From: Actinoplanes nipponensis
Lineage (GTDB): Bacteria > Actinomycetota > Actinomycetes > Mycobacteriales > Micromonosporaceae
DNA: 64,000 nt
Direction of reading: 5' to 3'
NCBI RefSeq assembly: GCF_016862275.1
Contig: NZ_BOMQ01000021.1
Coordinates: 1-64,000 of the forward strand
Part shown: positions 16,845 through 25,916 of the stretch, piece by piece
Layout of the letters: every line of letters begins with the position of its first letter
Position numbering within the stretch: position 1 is the first letter of the stretch
The notes under the pieces: model-generated
Seen by the model: only the letters and a program-made list of their open reading frames with translations
Told to the model about the DNA's origin: nothing
Databases searched by the model: none
Program-made: the position numbers and the translations under genes

Positions 16845-18020
16845 GTGAGCCGCACCGAGACCCTGGTCCTCGTCGATGCCGGCGGCGCGCTGCTCGGCGC
16901 GCTGCCACCCGTCCGGGTCGAGCTGCCCTGGTGGCCCGAGGTCGCGGACGTGGTGGCCGAGGCGCGCAGCCGGCACGGCGCCGACGTGCAGGTGCTGCGG
17001 CTGCTGGACGCCGACCGGCCGCATCCGCCGGGCGGCCGGGTCACGTACCTGGCCCAGGTCTTCAGCCCGCCCGCGGCGCCGCTGGCGCCGGCCGATGTGG
17101 ACCTGGCCCCGCACCCGCTGCGGGCCCCGTACGCGGTCCCCGGCGGTCCGGCCGCCTCGGTGGCCTGGGCGCTCGCCGCGTCCGGCCGCCACGATCTGAC
17201 CGCCGTGCAGCAGCGCACCTGGAACCTGTCGATGATCTGGCGCCTCGAGGCGGCCGGCCAGCCGGTCGCCTGGCTCAAGCAGGTGCCCCCGATGTTCGCG
17301 CACGAGCCCGCCGTGCTCGCCCTGGTGGGCGGGTTCGCGCCCGGCCTGGTGCCCACGGTCCTGCGGGCCGGGCCGCCCGGCCGGATGCTGCTGGGTCACG
17401 TGCCGGGGGAGGACCGCTACGAGGCCGGCGCCGACCTGTGCGCGGCCGTCGCCGCCGACTGGCACCCGGCCCAGGTGCATTTCGCCGGCCGGGTGGACGA
17501 GCTGCTCGCCGCGGGCGTGCCGGACGGACGGTTCGACGCCGACCGGTTCGCGCGGGTGGCCGAGCCGTTCCTCGACGGGATCGACGGGCTGGCGGCGCTG
17601 GTAGACGAGCTGCCGGCGCGGTTCGCCGCGATCGAGGCGTGCGGGTTGCCGGCCACGCTCGTGCACGGCGACCTGCATCCCGGCAACGTGCGGGCCGACG
17701 GCGACAGCCGGGTCATCGTCGACTGGGGTGATGCGACGGTCGGCCATCCGGCGTACGACATCCTGCGGCTCACCGGCGAGCTGGACGAACCCGGCCCGGT
17801 GCTGCGGGAATGGGCGCGGCGCTGGCGTACGGACCGGCCCGGCGCCGAACCGGAGCGGGCCGTCGCGCTCATCCGGCCGGTCGCCGAGCTGCGGGCGGCC
17901 GCCGCGTACGCGGACTTCCTGGACCGGATCGAGCCGTCCGAGTGGCCCTACCACGCGGCGGACGTGCCGGCGCGGTTGCGCGCCGCGGCGGCCGCAGCCG
18001 TACGGTGGAGGTGTGACTGA
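16845..18020 (+). CDS. Aminoglycoside phosphotransferase-family kinase
   Basis: A 391-aa small-molecule kinase of the APH/choline kinase fold. The Brenner motif VHGDLHPGNV is at about 272-281 and the metal-binding VDWGD at about 291-295. The first 120 residues are unrelated to the kinase core (ETLVLVDAGGALLGALPP...) and may help bind substrate. There is no sign that it is an antibiotic-resistance enzyme; many such proteins phosphorylate sugars or unknown metabolites. It overlaps the following Pcm-like gene by 8 bp, so the pair is co-translated. Confidence 0.8.
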   Translation: MSRTETLVLVDAGGALLGALPPVRVELPWWPEVADVVAEARSRHGADVQVLRLLDADRPHPPGGRVTYLAQVFSPPAAPLAPADVDLAPHPLRAPYAVPGGPAASVAWALAASGRHDLTAVQQRTWNLSMIWRLEAAGQPVAWLKQVPPMFAHEPAVLALVGGFAPGLVPTVLRAGPPGRMLLGHVPGEDRYEAGADLCAAVAADWHPAQVHFAGRVDELLAAGVPDGRFDADRFARVAEPFLDGIDGLAALVDELPARFAAIEACGLPATLVHGDLHPGNVRADGDSRVIVDWGDATVGHPAYDILRLTGELDEPGPVLREWARRWRTDRPGAEPERAVALIRPVAELRAAAAYADFLDRIEPSEWPYHAADVPARLRAAAAAAVRWRCD

Positions 18021-19116
18021 CCAGCGGAGTCGCTTCGTGGAGGAGCTCCGTCGCAACGGCGCGCCGCTGACCCCGGAGCTGGCCGCCGCGTTCGCCGCCG
18101 TGCCCCGGGAGGCGTTCGTCGCCGAGGGCTTCCAGCGCCGCGACGGCAGCTGGGCGCGGCCCGGCACGGCCGGTTTCCGCGCCGCCGTCTACCGCGACGA
18201 CGTGCTGGTCACCAAGGTCGACGGCGGCACGGCGGTCAGCTCGTCCAGCCAGCCGTCGCTGATGGCGATCATGCTGGCCGCGCTGGATGTGCGGCCCGGC
18301 GACCGGGTGCTGGAGATCGGCGCCGGCACCGGTTACAACGCCGCCCTGCTGGCCGCGCTGGGCGCCCGGGTGACCAGTGTGGACGTGCAGGCCGACGTCG
18401 CGGACCGGGCCCGGGCCGCGCTGGCCGCGGCCGGCGTCGAGGGTGTCCGGGTGCTCATCGGCGACGGCTACTCAGGGGCGCCGGGGGAGAGCTTCGACCG
18501 CGCGATCGTGACCGTCGGCGTCGCCGGGATCTCCCCGGCGTGGCTGGCCCAGACCCGGCCGGGACCGGTCGTGGCCCCCGTCGAGCACGCCGGCACCCAC
18601 CCGGTGCTGGCGGTCGAGGGCGGCCCGGAGGGCCCGGTGACCGCGACGGTGATCTGCCCGTCCGGCTTCATGAGCGCCGCCGGGCCGCTGACCGCCACCC
18701 ATCCGTGGTCCCACCCGCACCCGGTGTCGTCCGGCACGCTGGCGCCGTTCGCCCCCTTCGCGCCGCCGCGCTGGGAGACCCCGCTGAGCTCCTACGTCTA
18801 CCGGGACCTCTGGTACGCGGCCGGGGTGTGGAGCCGCCGCGCCACCCACGCCGCCCTGCCCGACCGCGAGCTGAGCGGGGTGGTGCTGCTGGACGAGCGG
18901 GGCGCCGGCGGCGCGGCGATCATGCCCGACGGCTCGGTGCTGGCCGGCGGGGAGCGGGCGGACGACTGCGGCGCCGCGGCGGTGGAGATCGTCGACCGCT
19001 GGGAGGCGGCGGGCCGCCCGCCGATGCGGGCCTGGCGGATCGGCCTGCGGCTGGCCGGGGACCCGCGGGCGCCGATCTGGGCGCCCGCGACCTGGTCGCT
19101 GCCGGCGCAACCCTAG
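18013..19116 (+). CDS. Pcm-like protein-L-isoaspartate O-methyltransferase
   Basis: A 367-aa SAM-dependent methyltransferase of the protein-isoaspartyl methyltransferase family. PREAFVAEGF, the SSSSQPSLMAIML loop and motif I VLEIGAGTGYNA (about 97-108) are clear. The family core is about 210 aa, so a C-terminal extension of about 150 residues is unexplained; similar long forms appear near lanthipeptide and peptide-modification genes in actinomycetes, but no precursor peptide is seen here. GTG 18013 has GGAGGT directly upstream, and TACGGT at 18001-18006 could also act as an internal -10. It ends overlapping the convergent response regulator. Confidence 0.8.
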   Translation: MTDQRSRFVEELRRNGAPLTPELAAAFAAVPREAFVAEGFQRRDGSWARPGTAGFRAAVYRDDVLVTKVDGGTAVSSSSQPSLMAIMLAALDVRPGDRVLEIGAGTGYNAALLAALGARVTSVDVQADVADRARAALAAAGVEGVRVLIGDGYSGAPGESFDRAIVTVGVAGISPAWLAQTRPGPVVAPVEHAGTHPVLAVEGGPEGPVTATVICPSGFMSAAGPLTATHPWSHPHPVSSGTLAPFAPFAPPRWETPLSSYVYRDLWYAAGVWSRRATHAALPDRELSGVVLLDERGAGGAAIMPDGSVLAGGERADDCGAAAVEIVDRWEAAGRPPMRAWRIGLRLAGDPRAPIWAPATWSLPAQP

Positions 19117-19766
19117 GCGCGCAGGTACGCCAGCACGGCCAGCACCCGCCGGTTGGTGTCCTCGGCCGGCGGCAGGTCCAGCTTGGCGAGGATGCTGCCC
19201 ACGTGCTTGCCCACCGCCGCCTCGGTGACGAACAACCGGGCCGCGATCGCCGAGTTCGAGTGCCCCTCGGCGACCAGCGCCAGCACCTCCCGCTCGCGCG
19301 GGGACAGCGCCGCCAGCGGGTCCTTGGGCCGGCGCAGCAGCCGGCGGACCACCTCCGGATCCACCACCGTGCCGCCGCCGAGGACCGTCCGCAGCGCGGT
19401 CACGAAGTCCTGCACGTCGACCACCCGGTCCTTGAGCAGGTAGCCGACCCGCCGGCCGTCGCCGGTGTCCAGCAGCGCGGTGGCGTACTCCTCCTGCACG
19501 TACTGGCTCAGCACGACCACCGCGAGGTCGGACTGCCGCCGGCGCAGCGTCACCGCGGCCCGCAGGCCCTCGTCGGTGAAGCTCGGCGGCATCCGGATGT
19601 CGGTGATGACCAGCTCCGGCCGGTGCTCGGCCACCGCCGCGAGCAATGCCTCGGCGTCGCCGACCGCCGCCACCACCGTGCAGCCGAACCGGGACAGCAC
19701 ACCGACCAGGCCCTCGCGCAGCAGCACGCCGTCCTCGGCGAGCACCACCCGGATCAGCTCTGCCAC
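19113..19766 (-). CDS. NarL/LuxR-type response regulator
   Basis: A 217-aa DNA-binding response regulator. The receiver domain has the acidic pair AEDG, phospho-acceptor Asp56 (ELVITDIRMP) and the LLKD lysine. The C-terminal GerE/LuxR HTH is complete (LSPREREVLALVAEGHSNSAIAARLFVTEAAVGKHV). It overlaps the upstream kinase gene by 13 bp, so the two are one operon. The stimulus and target genes are unknown. Confidence 0.93.
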   Translation of the reverse strand: MAELIRVVLAEDGVLLREGLVGVLSRFGCTVVAAVGDAEALLAAVAEHRPELVITDIRMPPSFTDEGLRAAVTLRRRQSDLAVVVLSQYVQEEYATALLDTGDGRRVGYLLKDRVVDVQDFVTALRTVLGGGTVVDPEVVRRLLRRPKDPLAALSPREREVLALVAEGHSNSAIAARLFVTEAAVGKHVGSILAKLDLPPAEDTNRRVLAVLAYLRA

Positions 19767-21061
19767 GGAAGCTCCACCCGGACCAGGGTAGGGCCGCCGG
19801 CCGGGCTGGCCAGCAGCAGGCGGCCGCCGACGGCCGCGACCCGGTCGGCCAGCCCGGTCAGGCCGGTGCCGTGCGCCGGGTCCGCGCCGCCGTGCCCGTC
19901 GTCGCGGACCTCCAGCACCAGCATGTCCCCGGCCTGCGCCAGCAGCAGGTCGGCGCGGCTCGCCCCGGCGTGCTTGACCACGTTGGCCAGGGCCTCCGAC
20001 GCGGCGAAGTAGGCGGTGGTCTCCAGGTGCGGCGCCGGCCGGTGCAGCTGGTCGGCCACGGTGAGCGTCACCGGCAGCGGCGAGCGGACCGTCAGCTCCC
20101 GCAGCGCCGCGGGCAGCCCGAGGTCGGCCAGCGACTGCGGCCGGATGCCGTGGATCAGCTCCCGCAGCACCACCATCAGCTCCTTCGCCTCGTCGTGGGC
20201 CTGCGCCAGCGGGGCCGCCGCGGGCGAGTCGGCGGGCACGTCCAGGCGGGCCATGCCCAGCTGCAGGGTGAGGCTGGTGAGCCGGTGCTGGGCGCCGTCG
20301 TGCAGGTCGCGCTCGATGCGCCGGCGCTCCGCCTCGAACGCGTCGACCAGCCGGGCCCGCGACTGCGCCACCGCCCGCAGCGCGGTGCCGTCCCGGTCGC
20401 CCAGCAGGGCCCGGGCGGTGGCCGCCTGACCGGCGGCGATCAGCCCGAGCAGGTAGAGAAGGACCGGGACCAGCAGGACGCCGGCCACCGCGAGCGGGAC
20501 CGCCTGGGCGACGGTACGCACCGTGAAGACGCCGAACTGCCAGCTGTCCGTGCCGCTCGCGGCGAGCAGCGGGCTCACCAGGAAACCGATGTCGATCAGC
20601 ACCAGCAGGGCGAGGACGCTCACCACGACCGGGAAGACCAGCCCCAGGAAGGCGCCGTAGAGCACCTCGCGCCAGGTGGCCGCCTCGGTGTAGCGCACCC
20701 GCAGCCAGGTGAGCGGGTCGGCGCGCAGCGGCCGGTGCGCCGACTGCAGCGGCCGCCGGTCGACCAGGCCCAGCCGGCCCCGCTCGATCGCGGCCAACGG
20801 GATCGCGACCAGCGGGGCGAACCCGGCGAACAGGGCCAGGGCCAGGAGCATCAGGAACAGCAGCGGGCCGTCCAGGGCCCGGCCGTCGTTGAGCCGCAGC
20901 CCGGCGGCCAGCCAGGGCAGGATCAGCGTGCCCAGCCCGGCGCCGGCGAGGCCGGCGAGCGGGAGCGCGGTCACGACGTAGAGCAGGGAGCGCCACGGGC
21001 CCGCGGAGAGCAGGTAGCGACGGCCGGTCAGGGCTTGCCAGGGGGCTTCGATTGTTGACAC
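19754..21061 (-). CDS. Sensor histidine kinase (HisKA_3 class)
   Basis: A 435-aa NarL-system membrane kinase. About six hydrophobic helices fill roughly residues 20-225 as a sensor region. The dimerisation/phosphorylation box ERRRIERDLHDGAQHRL has its histidine near 254, and the HATPase domain has NVVKHAGAS and VRDDGHGGADP. GTG 21061 is chosen over the in-frame upstream start at 21106 because TACCGT (21068-21073) ends 6 nt before it. Partner of the response regulator that overlaps its 3' end. The sensor domain gives no hint of the signal. Confidence 0.92.
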   Translation of the reverse strand: MSTIEAPWQALTGRRYLLSAGPWRSLLYVVTALPLAGLAGAGLGTLILPWLAAGLRLNDGRALDGPLLFLMLLALALFAGFAPLVAIPLAAIERGRLGLVDRRPLQSAHRPLRADPLTWLRVRYTEAATWREVLYGAFLGLVFPVVVSVLALLVLIDIGFLVSPLLAASGTDSWQFGVFTVRTVAQAVPLAVAGVLLVPVLLYLLGLIAAGQAATARALLGDRDGTALRAVAQSRARLVDAFEAERRRIERDLHDGAQHRLTSLTLQLGMARLDVPADSPAAAPLAQAHDEAKELMVVLRELIHGIRPQSLADLGLPAALRELTVRSPLPVTLTVADQLHRPAPHLETTAYFAASEALANVVKHAGASRADLLLAQAGDMLVLEVRDDGHGGADPAHGTGLTGLADRVAAVGGRLLLASPAGGPTLVRVELPWQS

Positions 21062-21131
21062 AGCGTCACGGTAGTGAGCGCGGGGCGGGCGTTCCCAGCC
21101 GTCCACGGCTACCTCCGGGGTAGGGCTGGCC

Positions 21132-22709
21132 CTACCAGGTGCCGGCCCGGCGGGCCCGCCACGGGCGCCCGTCCGGGTCGTAGATCAGCCTGTACGCCGG
21201 GACCGCCCAGATCCGCTGCCACCAGGGCAGGCGCTCGGTCTCGTGGGGCACCAGCCGGCCCGGCGGACGGGGGCCCCGCTGCCCGCCGGCGTGCCAGTCG
21301 CGCAGCGCGTCGGCCGCGGCGCTGACCGTGCGTACCGCGTCGTCGGGGTCGATCAGGCCGTCGTCGTCGGTGCGGTCCAGGTGCTCGCGCATCAGCTCGA
21401 GCCGCAGGTTCCGGGCGTACGTCCGGGCGCCCTGACCCTCCCCGGCCGGGTCGCGCGGCTCCCGCTCGTCGCGGGTGTTGTCCAGCACGGCGCAGGACAG
21501 CTCGCTGTCGTGGGTCCAGGACCGGCGGTTGAAGTTGTCGCTGCCCGTGCTCGCCCACACGTCGTCGACCACGCACACCTTGGCGTGCACGTAGACCGGC
21601 GTGCCGGCGTGGTTCTCCACGTCGAACACGTGCACCCGCTCCGGGGCGGCCTTGCGGCACAGCTCGATGGCCTCCTCGCGGCCCACCTGGTTGGGCGGCA
21701 GGGCGAAGCGGCCGTCCACGTCCGGGTGCCGGGGCACGACCGCGACCAGGTGCAGGTCGTCGTTCTGGTTCAGCGCGTCGGCGAACAGCTGGGCGACCTC
21801 CTTGGACCACAGGTACTGGTCCTCGAGGTAGATGAGCCGGCGGGCCTTCTTGATGGCCTTGGTGTAACCGCGGGCGATGCTCTGCTCACCGAGGCGCGCG
21901 AAACCGTACGGCGGGCGCATCGCCGGATAGGTGCGCAGCACCTGGATGTCGTGCGGGCCGCACTCCGGCGGGTCCGGCGGCTGCGGCGGCAGCTGGTCGG
22001 CGTGCAGGTCGGCGCCCTTGAGCTTGTCCTCGATCGTGGAGATCGGGCCGTGCTGGTCCAGCGGCACCTTGTCGGTCCAGCGCTCCCGGAAGGTGAGGTC
22101 CAGGATGCCGACGACCGGGCCGCGCAGGGCGAGCTGCACGTCGTGCCAGGGCGGGTTCTTCCCGTACGCCTTGGCCATCGCGATCGGCTGCGGATCGCCG
22201 TGGTGGTCGGCGTCGTCGCGGCGGCTGTGGCACAGGTCGATGCCGCCGGCGAATGCGATGTCCCGCTCCGGCTCGCCCGGGTGCCGCAGCACCACCAGCT
22301 TCTGGTGGTGCGAGCCGCCTCGGCGTACCCGCTGGTCGAGCAGCACCTCGCCGCCGGCGGAGGCGATGTCGTCACCGAGGTTGCGGTTCTCCTCCTCGCT
22401 GTACGCCAGCTTGTCCAGGTGCGAGCGCCAGAGCAGCCCCTTGACCACGACGCCGCGCTTGGCCGCGGCCGAGAACAGCTCGACGATGGTGGGCCCGTCG
22501 TCGCGCATCCGTTCGTCCGGGTCGCCGCGCCAGTCGGTGAAGAAGAGGTGGTCGCCCTCGCGCAGCGCCTCCACCTCAGTCACCAAACGGTCGAAATACG
22601 TTCTTCCGTGAATAAGCGGTTCGGCGGTGTTTCCGGTGGACCAGGTGGGTATCTGGGAGTCCGGGTTGCCACGCTCGTCCGAGGTCAGAAACCAGTCCTC
22701 CAGTGGCAC
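21132..22709 (-). CDS. Phospholipase D-family protein
   Basis: A 525-aa cytosolic protein of the PLD superfamily. The first half has SHHQKLVVLR followed by AFAGGIDL (about 130-150), and the second has VHAKVCVVDDVWASTGSDN (about 370-388). The second HKD motif is intact, but in the first the expected aspartate at HxKxxxxD is arginine. Cardiolipin synthase, PLD or an unassigned phosphodiesterase are possible. No membrane helix or signal peptide is seen. GTG 22709 is chosen because GGAAAGGG lies 7 nt upstream; a -10-like TACCGT is at 22743-22748, about 30 nt further back. Confidence 0.85.
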   Translation of the reverse strand: MPLEDWFLTSDERGNPDSQIPTWSTGNTAEPLIHGRTYFDRLVTEVEALREGDHLFFTDWRGDPDERMRDDGPTIVELFSAAAKRGVVVKGLLWRSHLDKLAYSEEENRNLGDDIASAGGEVLLDQRVRRGGSHHQKLVVLRHPGEPERDIAFAGGIDLCHSRRDDADHHGDPQPIAMAKAYGKNPPWHDVQLALRGPVVGILDLTFRERWTDKVPLDQHGPISTIEDKLKGADLHADQLPPQPPDPPECGPHDIQVLRTYPAMRPPYGFARLGEQSIARGYTKAIKKARRLIYLEDQYLWSKEVAQLFADALNQNDDLHLVAVVPRHPDVDGRFALPPNQVGREEAIELCRKAAPERVHVFDVENHAGTPVYVHAKVCVVDDVWASTGSDNFNRRSWTHDSELSCAVLDNTRDEREPRDPAGEGQGARTYARNLRLELMREHLDRTDDDGLIDPDDAVRTVSAAADALRDWHAGGQRGPRPPGRLVPHETERLPWWQRIWAVPAYRLIYDPDGRPWRARRAGTW

Positions 22710-22811
22710 GGGGCAGCCCTTTCCGAGGTCGACGACGCCCTCACGGTAGGCCCCTTGACGGCCGAACGCACGCTGAAGCACGCGTCCCCCCGCGAGATAG
22801 GAAACACTCCC

Positions 22812-22931
22812 ATGAGCAGTGAGCCCCTGACCACGACCGCCGGCCCGGCCGAAGCCTCGGAGCGGGGACTGCTCATCGCCATGCTGCTGCTGGTGCTCTG
22901 CGGCGCCGGCGCGATGCTGCTGATGTCCTAG
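22812..22931 (+). CDS. 39-residue single-pass membrane protein
   Basis: ATG 22812 opens a 39-aa frame: a hydrophilic N-terminus (MSSEPLTTTAGPAEAS) and one clear hydrophobic helix with Leu/Met/Ala/Gly (about 20-38). AGGAAA is 8 nt upstream. It is divergent from the PLD-like gene with about 100 bp between, enough for two promoters. No homologue is recalled. It could be a chance frame, but the Shine-Dalgarno, helix and position support a real small gene. Confidence 0.5.
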   Translation: MSSEPLTTTAGPAEASERGLLIAMLLLVLCGAGAMLLMS

Positions 22932-23014
22932 CCGTCCGCCGATACCGAACCGTTGCCGCCGGGTGACGGATATGGGGCAGCGCCGGCTGGCGCGGCTGAT
23001 CCATACTCGTCGGC

Positions 23015-24412
23015 ATGACGGGGGATCCGGGGTACAGCAGCGCAATCGTCGAGGTCCCGCAGGCAGAAGCGGCCGCCGGCACCAGCCGGACGGTCTGGTC
23101 GCCGACGCACGGTCCGCTCACCGTGGCCGTGCCGCCCGGCACCGTCGACGGCGCGGTCGTCTGGGTGCAGAGCCCGACGGCCGGTAACGTCGCGGTCACC
23201 ATCCGCGTGACGTCCCCGTTCCCGCCGCCGCAGCCCTATCCCGGCGCCCCGGCGTCCGGCCCGGGCTACCCGCCGCCGCCCGGCCAGCCCCATCCTGGCC
23301 AGCCCGGGCCGGGGCAGCCGCTGCCCGGCCAGCCGTTCCCGGGCCAGCCCTTCCCCGGTCAGCCCTTCCCCGGTCAGCCTTTCCCCGGTCAGCCGCAGTA
23401 TCCGGGCCAGGGGCCGGCCTTCGCCGGTCCGCCGCAGGCGGGGCCGAGCAACACCCGGCGCAACGCGGTGATCGGCGGCAGCCTCGTCGTCCTGCTCGCC
23501 CTGGGCTGCTGCGGCATCGTCCGGTTGTTCACCGGCGGTGACGACGACACCCCGCAGGCCGGTCGCAACGGCATCGCCGCGACGGCCGGCAGCGCGGGCC
23601 CCACCGCCACCACCCCGCTCACCCCGGAGCAGTACGTCCAGATGCTCGCGGCCTCCGACGCCGCCATCGGCAGCAGCTTCAAGAAGCTCAACACGGCGGA
23701 CAGCGCCGCCTTCGCCCGGGCGGCCCCGGCCGCGGTGACCGCGATCCGCGCCGAGGCCGGCAAGCTGCGCGCCGCCCAGCCGCCCGCCGGCGCGGCCGCG
23801 GCGCACGGTCAGCTCACCCTCGAGCTGGAGAGCCTGGGCGACATGGTCGACGAGTCCGCCTCGGCCAAGCAGGAATGCCCGGCGGCCTCACCGTGGGCGA
23901 CGGTGCTCCAGTCGGGCTGGGCCGACGGCATCCGCGAGGACGCGAAGAAGCTGGCCGCCGCGGACCCGAAGTACAAGTTCGGCACGTTCCTGCCGGCGGC
24001 GCCCAAGGAGGCCAACCGCCGCCTCAAGACGGGCACGTTCGTCCAGCGCTCGAGCGCCCGCGGCGCCGGCCACCTGAAGATCAAGAACGGCGCCAACGAC
24101 ACCACGGTCAGCCTGGTGCCGGCCAAGGGCAAGAAGCCCAAGCCGGTCCTGACGGTGTACGTCCGCGGCGGCGGGACCTTCACGGCCAAGGGCGTGCGCG
24201 ACGGCACGTACCGGGTCTACACCGCCTCGGGCAAGGACTGGGACAACGGCAAGAAGGGCTTCACCCGGGACTGCTCGTTCAGCAAGTTCGACGACACGTT
24301 CAAGTTCAGCACGACGTCGTTCTCGGCCTCCATCTGGACGATCACGCTGACCCCGGTGATCGGCGGCAACGCCTCGACCAGCAACGTCGACCCGAACGCC
24401 TTCCCCAAGTGA
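23015..24412 (+). CDS. Membrane protein with PFPGQ repeats
   Basis: A 465-aa protein of unknown function. Residues 1-65 form a small soluble region. About 70-145 is Pro/Gln/Gly-rich with five PFPGQ-like repeats at about 103-128. One transmembrane helix follows at about 154-171 (AVIGGSLVVLLALGCCGIV), then an extracytoplasmic domain of about 290 residues with a helical segment (about 205-280) and a C-terminal beta-rich part after residue 340 resembling a secreted SH3-like or adhesion module. The layout matches type II-like actinobacterial envelope proteins. It ends in a strong bidirectional terminator. Confidence 0.7.
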   Translation: MTGDPGYSSAIVEVPQAEAAAGTSRTVWSPTHGPLTVAVPPGTVDGAVVWVQSPTAGNVAVTIRVTSPFPPPQPYPGAPASGPGYPPPPGQPHPGQPGPGQPLPGQPFPGQPFPGQPFPGQPFPGQPQYPGQGPAFAGPPQAGPSNTRRNAVIGGSLVVLLALGCCGIVRLFTGGDDDTPQAGRNGIAATAGSAGPTATTPLTPEQYVQMLAASDAAIGSSFKKLNTADSAAFARAAPAAVTAIRAEAGKLRAAQPPAGAAAAHGQLTLELESLGDMVDESASAKQECPAASPWATVLQSGWADGIREDAKKLAAADPKYKFGTFLPAAPKEANRRLKTGTFVQRSSARGAGHLKIKNGANDTTVSLVPAKGKKPKPVLTVYVRGGGTFTAKGVRDGTYRVYTASGKDWDNGKKGFTRDCSFSKFDDTFKFSTTSFSASIWTITLTPVIGGNASTSNVDPNAFPK

Positions 24413-24417
24413 TCGTC

Positions 24418-24444
24418 GGAGCGGCCGGCCGGGCCGGCCGCTCC
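24418..24444. terminator. Bidirectional hairpin terminator
   Basis: GGAGCGGCCGGC (24418-24429) and GCCGGCCGCTCC (24433-24444) form a 12-bp perfect stem with a 3-nt loop, 6 bp after one stop and 20 bp before the convergent pirin stop. No U-tract, as is usual for high-GC actinomycete terminators. Confidence 0.8.
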
Positions 24445-24463
24445 GTCAGGTCCCGGACCGGGG

Positions 24464-25435
24464 TCAGTCGGTGTGCGGCAGCCGCTCCGCCGGGATCACG
24501 CCCAGCCGGCCCTTCTGGTAGTCCTCGAACGCCTGCATGAGCTCCGCCCGCGTGTTCATCACGAACGGGCCGTAGTGCGCCACCGGCTCGCGGATCGGCC
24601 GGCCGCCCATGACGAACAGCTCCATCGCCGGGATGTTCGCGTCCTGGCTCCGGTCGGCGCTGACCCGCAGCGCGTCGCCGGCGCCGTGGGCGGCGAGCTG
24701 ACCGATCTGGATCGGGCGCTGCTCCACGCCGACCGTGCCCCGGCCGGCCAGCACGTACACCAGGGCGTTGTAGTCCGACTGCCACGGCAGGTCGAGCTGC
24801 GCGCCCGGCTGGAGCGTGACGTGGGCCAGGTTGATGGGGGTGAAGGTGGATCCCGGTCCGGCGTGCCCGGCGATCTCGCCGGCGATCACGCGGATCAGGC
24901 TGCCGCCGTCCGGGGTGGTCAGCAGGGCCGCCTCCCGGCCGCGGATGTCCTGGTACTTCGGCGCGATCATCTTGGCCGCGCGGGGCAGGTTGACCCACAG
25001 CTGCAGCCCGTGGAACAGCCCGCCGCTGGTGACCAGCTGCTCCGGCGGGGCCTCGATGTGCAGGATGCCGCCGCCGGCGGTCATCCACTGGGTGTCGCCG
25101 TTGGTGATCGTGCCGCCGCCACCGAGGGAGTCCTGGTGGTCCATGGTGCCGTCGATCATGTAGGTGACCGTCTCGAACCCGCGGTGCGGGTGCCACGGCG
25201 TGCCCTTGGGCTCGCCCGGGGCGTAGTCGACCTCGCCCATCTGGTCGAGGTGGATGAACGGGTCCAGCTCGTTCATCGGCATGCCCGCGAAGGCGCGCCG
25301 GACCGGGAAGCCCTCGCCCTCGTAGCCGGACGGCGCGGTGGTCAGCCGGCGGACGCCGCGGTAGCTGGTGGTGGCGGCGTCGAGCTGCGGCAGGCGCGGC
25401 AGGACCAGGACGTCGTCGACGGTGATCGCGGGCAT
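24464..25435 (-). CDS. Pirin family protein
   Basis: A 323-aa bicupin pirin. The N-terminal cupin has the four metal ligands His82, His84 (GTPWHPHRGFETVTY), His126 and Glu128 (GGGILHIEAPP). Pirins can act as quercetin dioxygenases or as metal-dependent partners of regulators; the sequence does not decide between these. The ATG lies 9 nt after the stop of the MarR gene, so the two are co-transcribed. The MarR protein probably controls pirin expression in response to a phenolic or oxidative signal, which is inference from the pairing. Confidence 0.92.
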   Translation of the reverse strand: MPAITVDDVLVLPRLPQLDAATTSYRGVRRLTTAPSGYEGEGFPVRRAFAGMPMNELDPFIHLDQMGEVDYAPGEPKGTPWHPHRGFETVTYMIDGTMDHQDSLGGGGTITNGDTQWMTAGGGILHIEAPPEQLVTSGGLFHGLQLWVNLPRAAKMIAPKYQDIRGREAALLTTPDGGSLIRVIAGEIAGHAGPGSTFTPINLAHVTLQPGAQLDLPWQSDYNALVYVLAGRGTVGVEQRPIQIGQLAAHGAGDALRVSADRSQDANIPAMELFVMGGRPIREPVAHYGPFVMNTRAELMQAFEDYQKGRLGVIPAERLPHTD

Positions 25436-25444
25436 GTCTTCTCC

Positions 25445-25909
25445 TCAGACTGCGAGCGGCTGCGTGCGCAGTCGCGGACCCAGGCGCCCGAAGACGCGGG
25501 TGATGGTGGCGAGCTCGGCCTCGTCGAGGTCGTCGATGAACGTCTCCCGCACGGTGGCGAGATGCAGGGGCGCGGCCGCGGTCAGCGCGGCCAGGCCGGC
25601 GTCGGTCAGCACGGCCTCCTGGCCGCGGCCGTCGTCGGAACAGCTCTGCTTACGGACCAGGCCGCGCTTGACCATGGTGGTGATCTGGTACGTGCACCGG
25701 CTGGGCGAGAAGACCAGCCGGCCGGCCAGCTCGCCCATGCGCAGCCGGCGCCCGGGGGCCTCGGAGAGCACCACCATGACGTGGTAGTCGGCCATGCTCA
25801 GCCCTGTGCTCGCCCGCAGGTCGTCCTCGAGGCGGGTGTGCAGGGCCCAGCTGCTCTCCACGAAGGCCCGCCAGGCGGCCTGCTGGGTCTCGCTGAGCGG
25901 TTCGGTCAT
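25445..25909 (-). CDS. MarR-family transcriptional regulator
   Basis: A 154-aa winged-helix repressor. The DNA-binding core (MADYHVMVVLSEAPGRRLRMGELAGRL, SPSRCTYQITTMVKRGLV) spans about 39-90, and DDGRGQEAVLTDAGLAAL forms the wing and following helix. First gene of the MarR-pirin operon. ATG 25909 follows TAGCGT (25917-25922) by 7 nt with no Shine-Dalgarno, so it is likely leaderless. The AT-rich patch just upstream is the obvious operator candidate. Confidence 0.92.
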   Translation of the reverse strand: MTEPLSETQQAAWRAFVESSWALHTRLEDDLRASTGLSMADYHVMVVLSEAPGRRLRMGELAGRLVFSPSRCTYQITTMVKRGLVRKQSCSDDGRGQEAVLTDAGLAALTAAAPLHLATVRETFIDDLDEAELATITRVFGRLGPRLRTQPLAV

Positions 25910-25916
25910 GACCGGA

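Noticed and set aside
16845..18020. Aminoglycoside resistance gene
   Set aside because: The APH fold is shared by many metabolic kinases, and nothing else supports a drug-resistance role.
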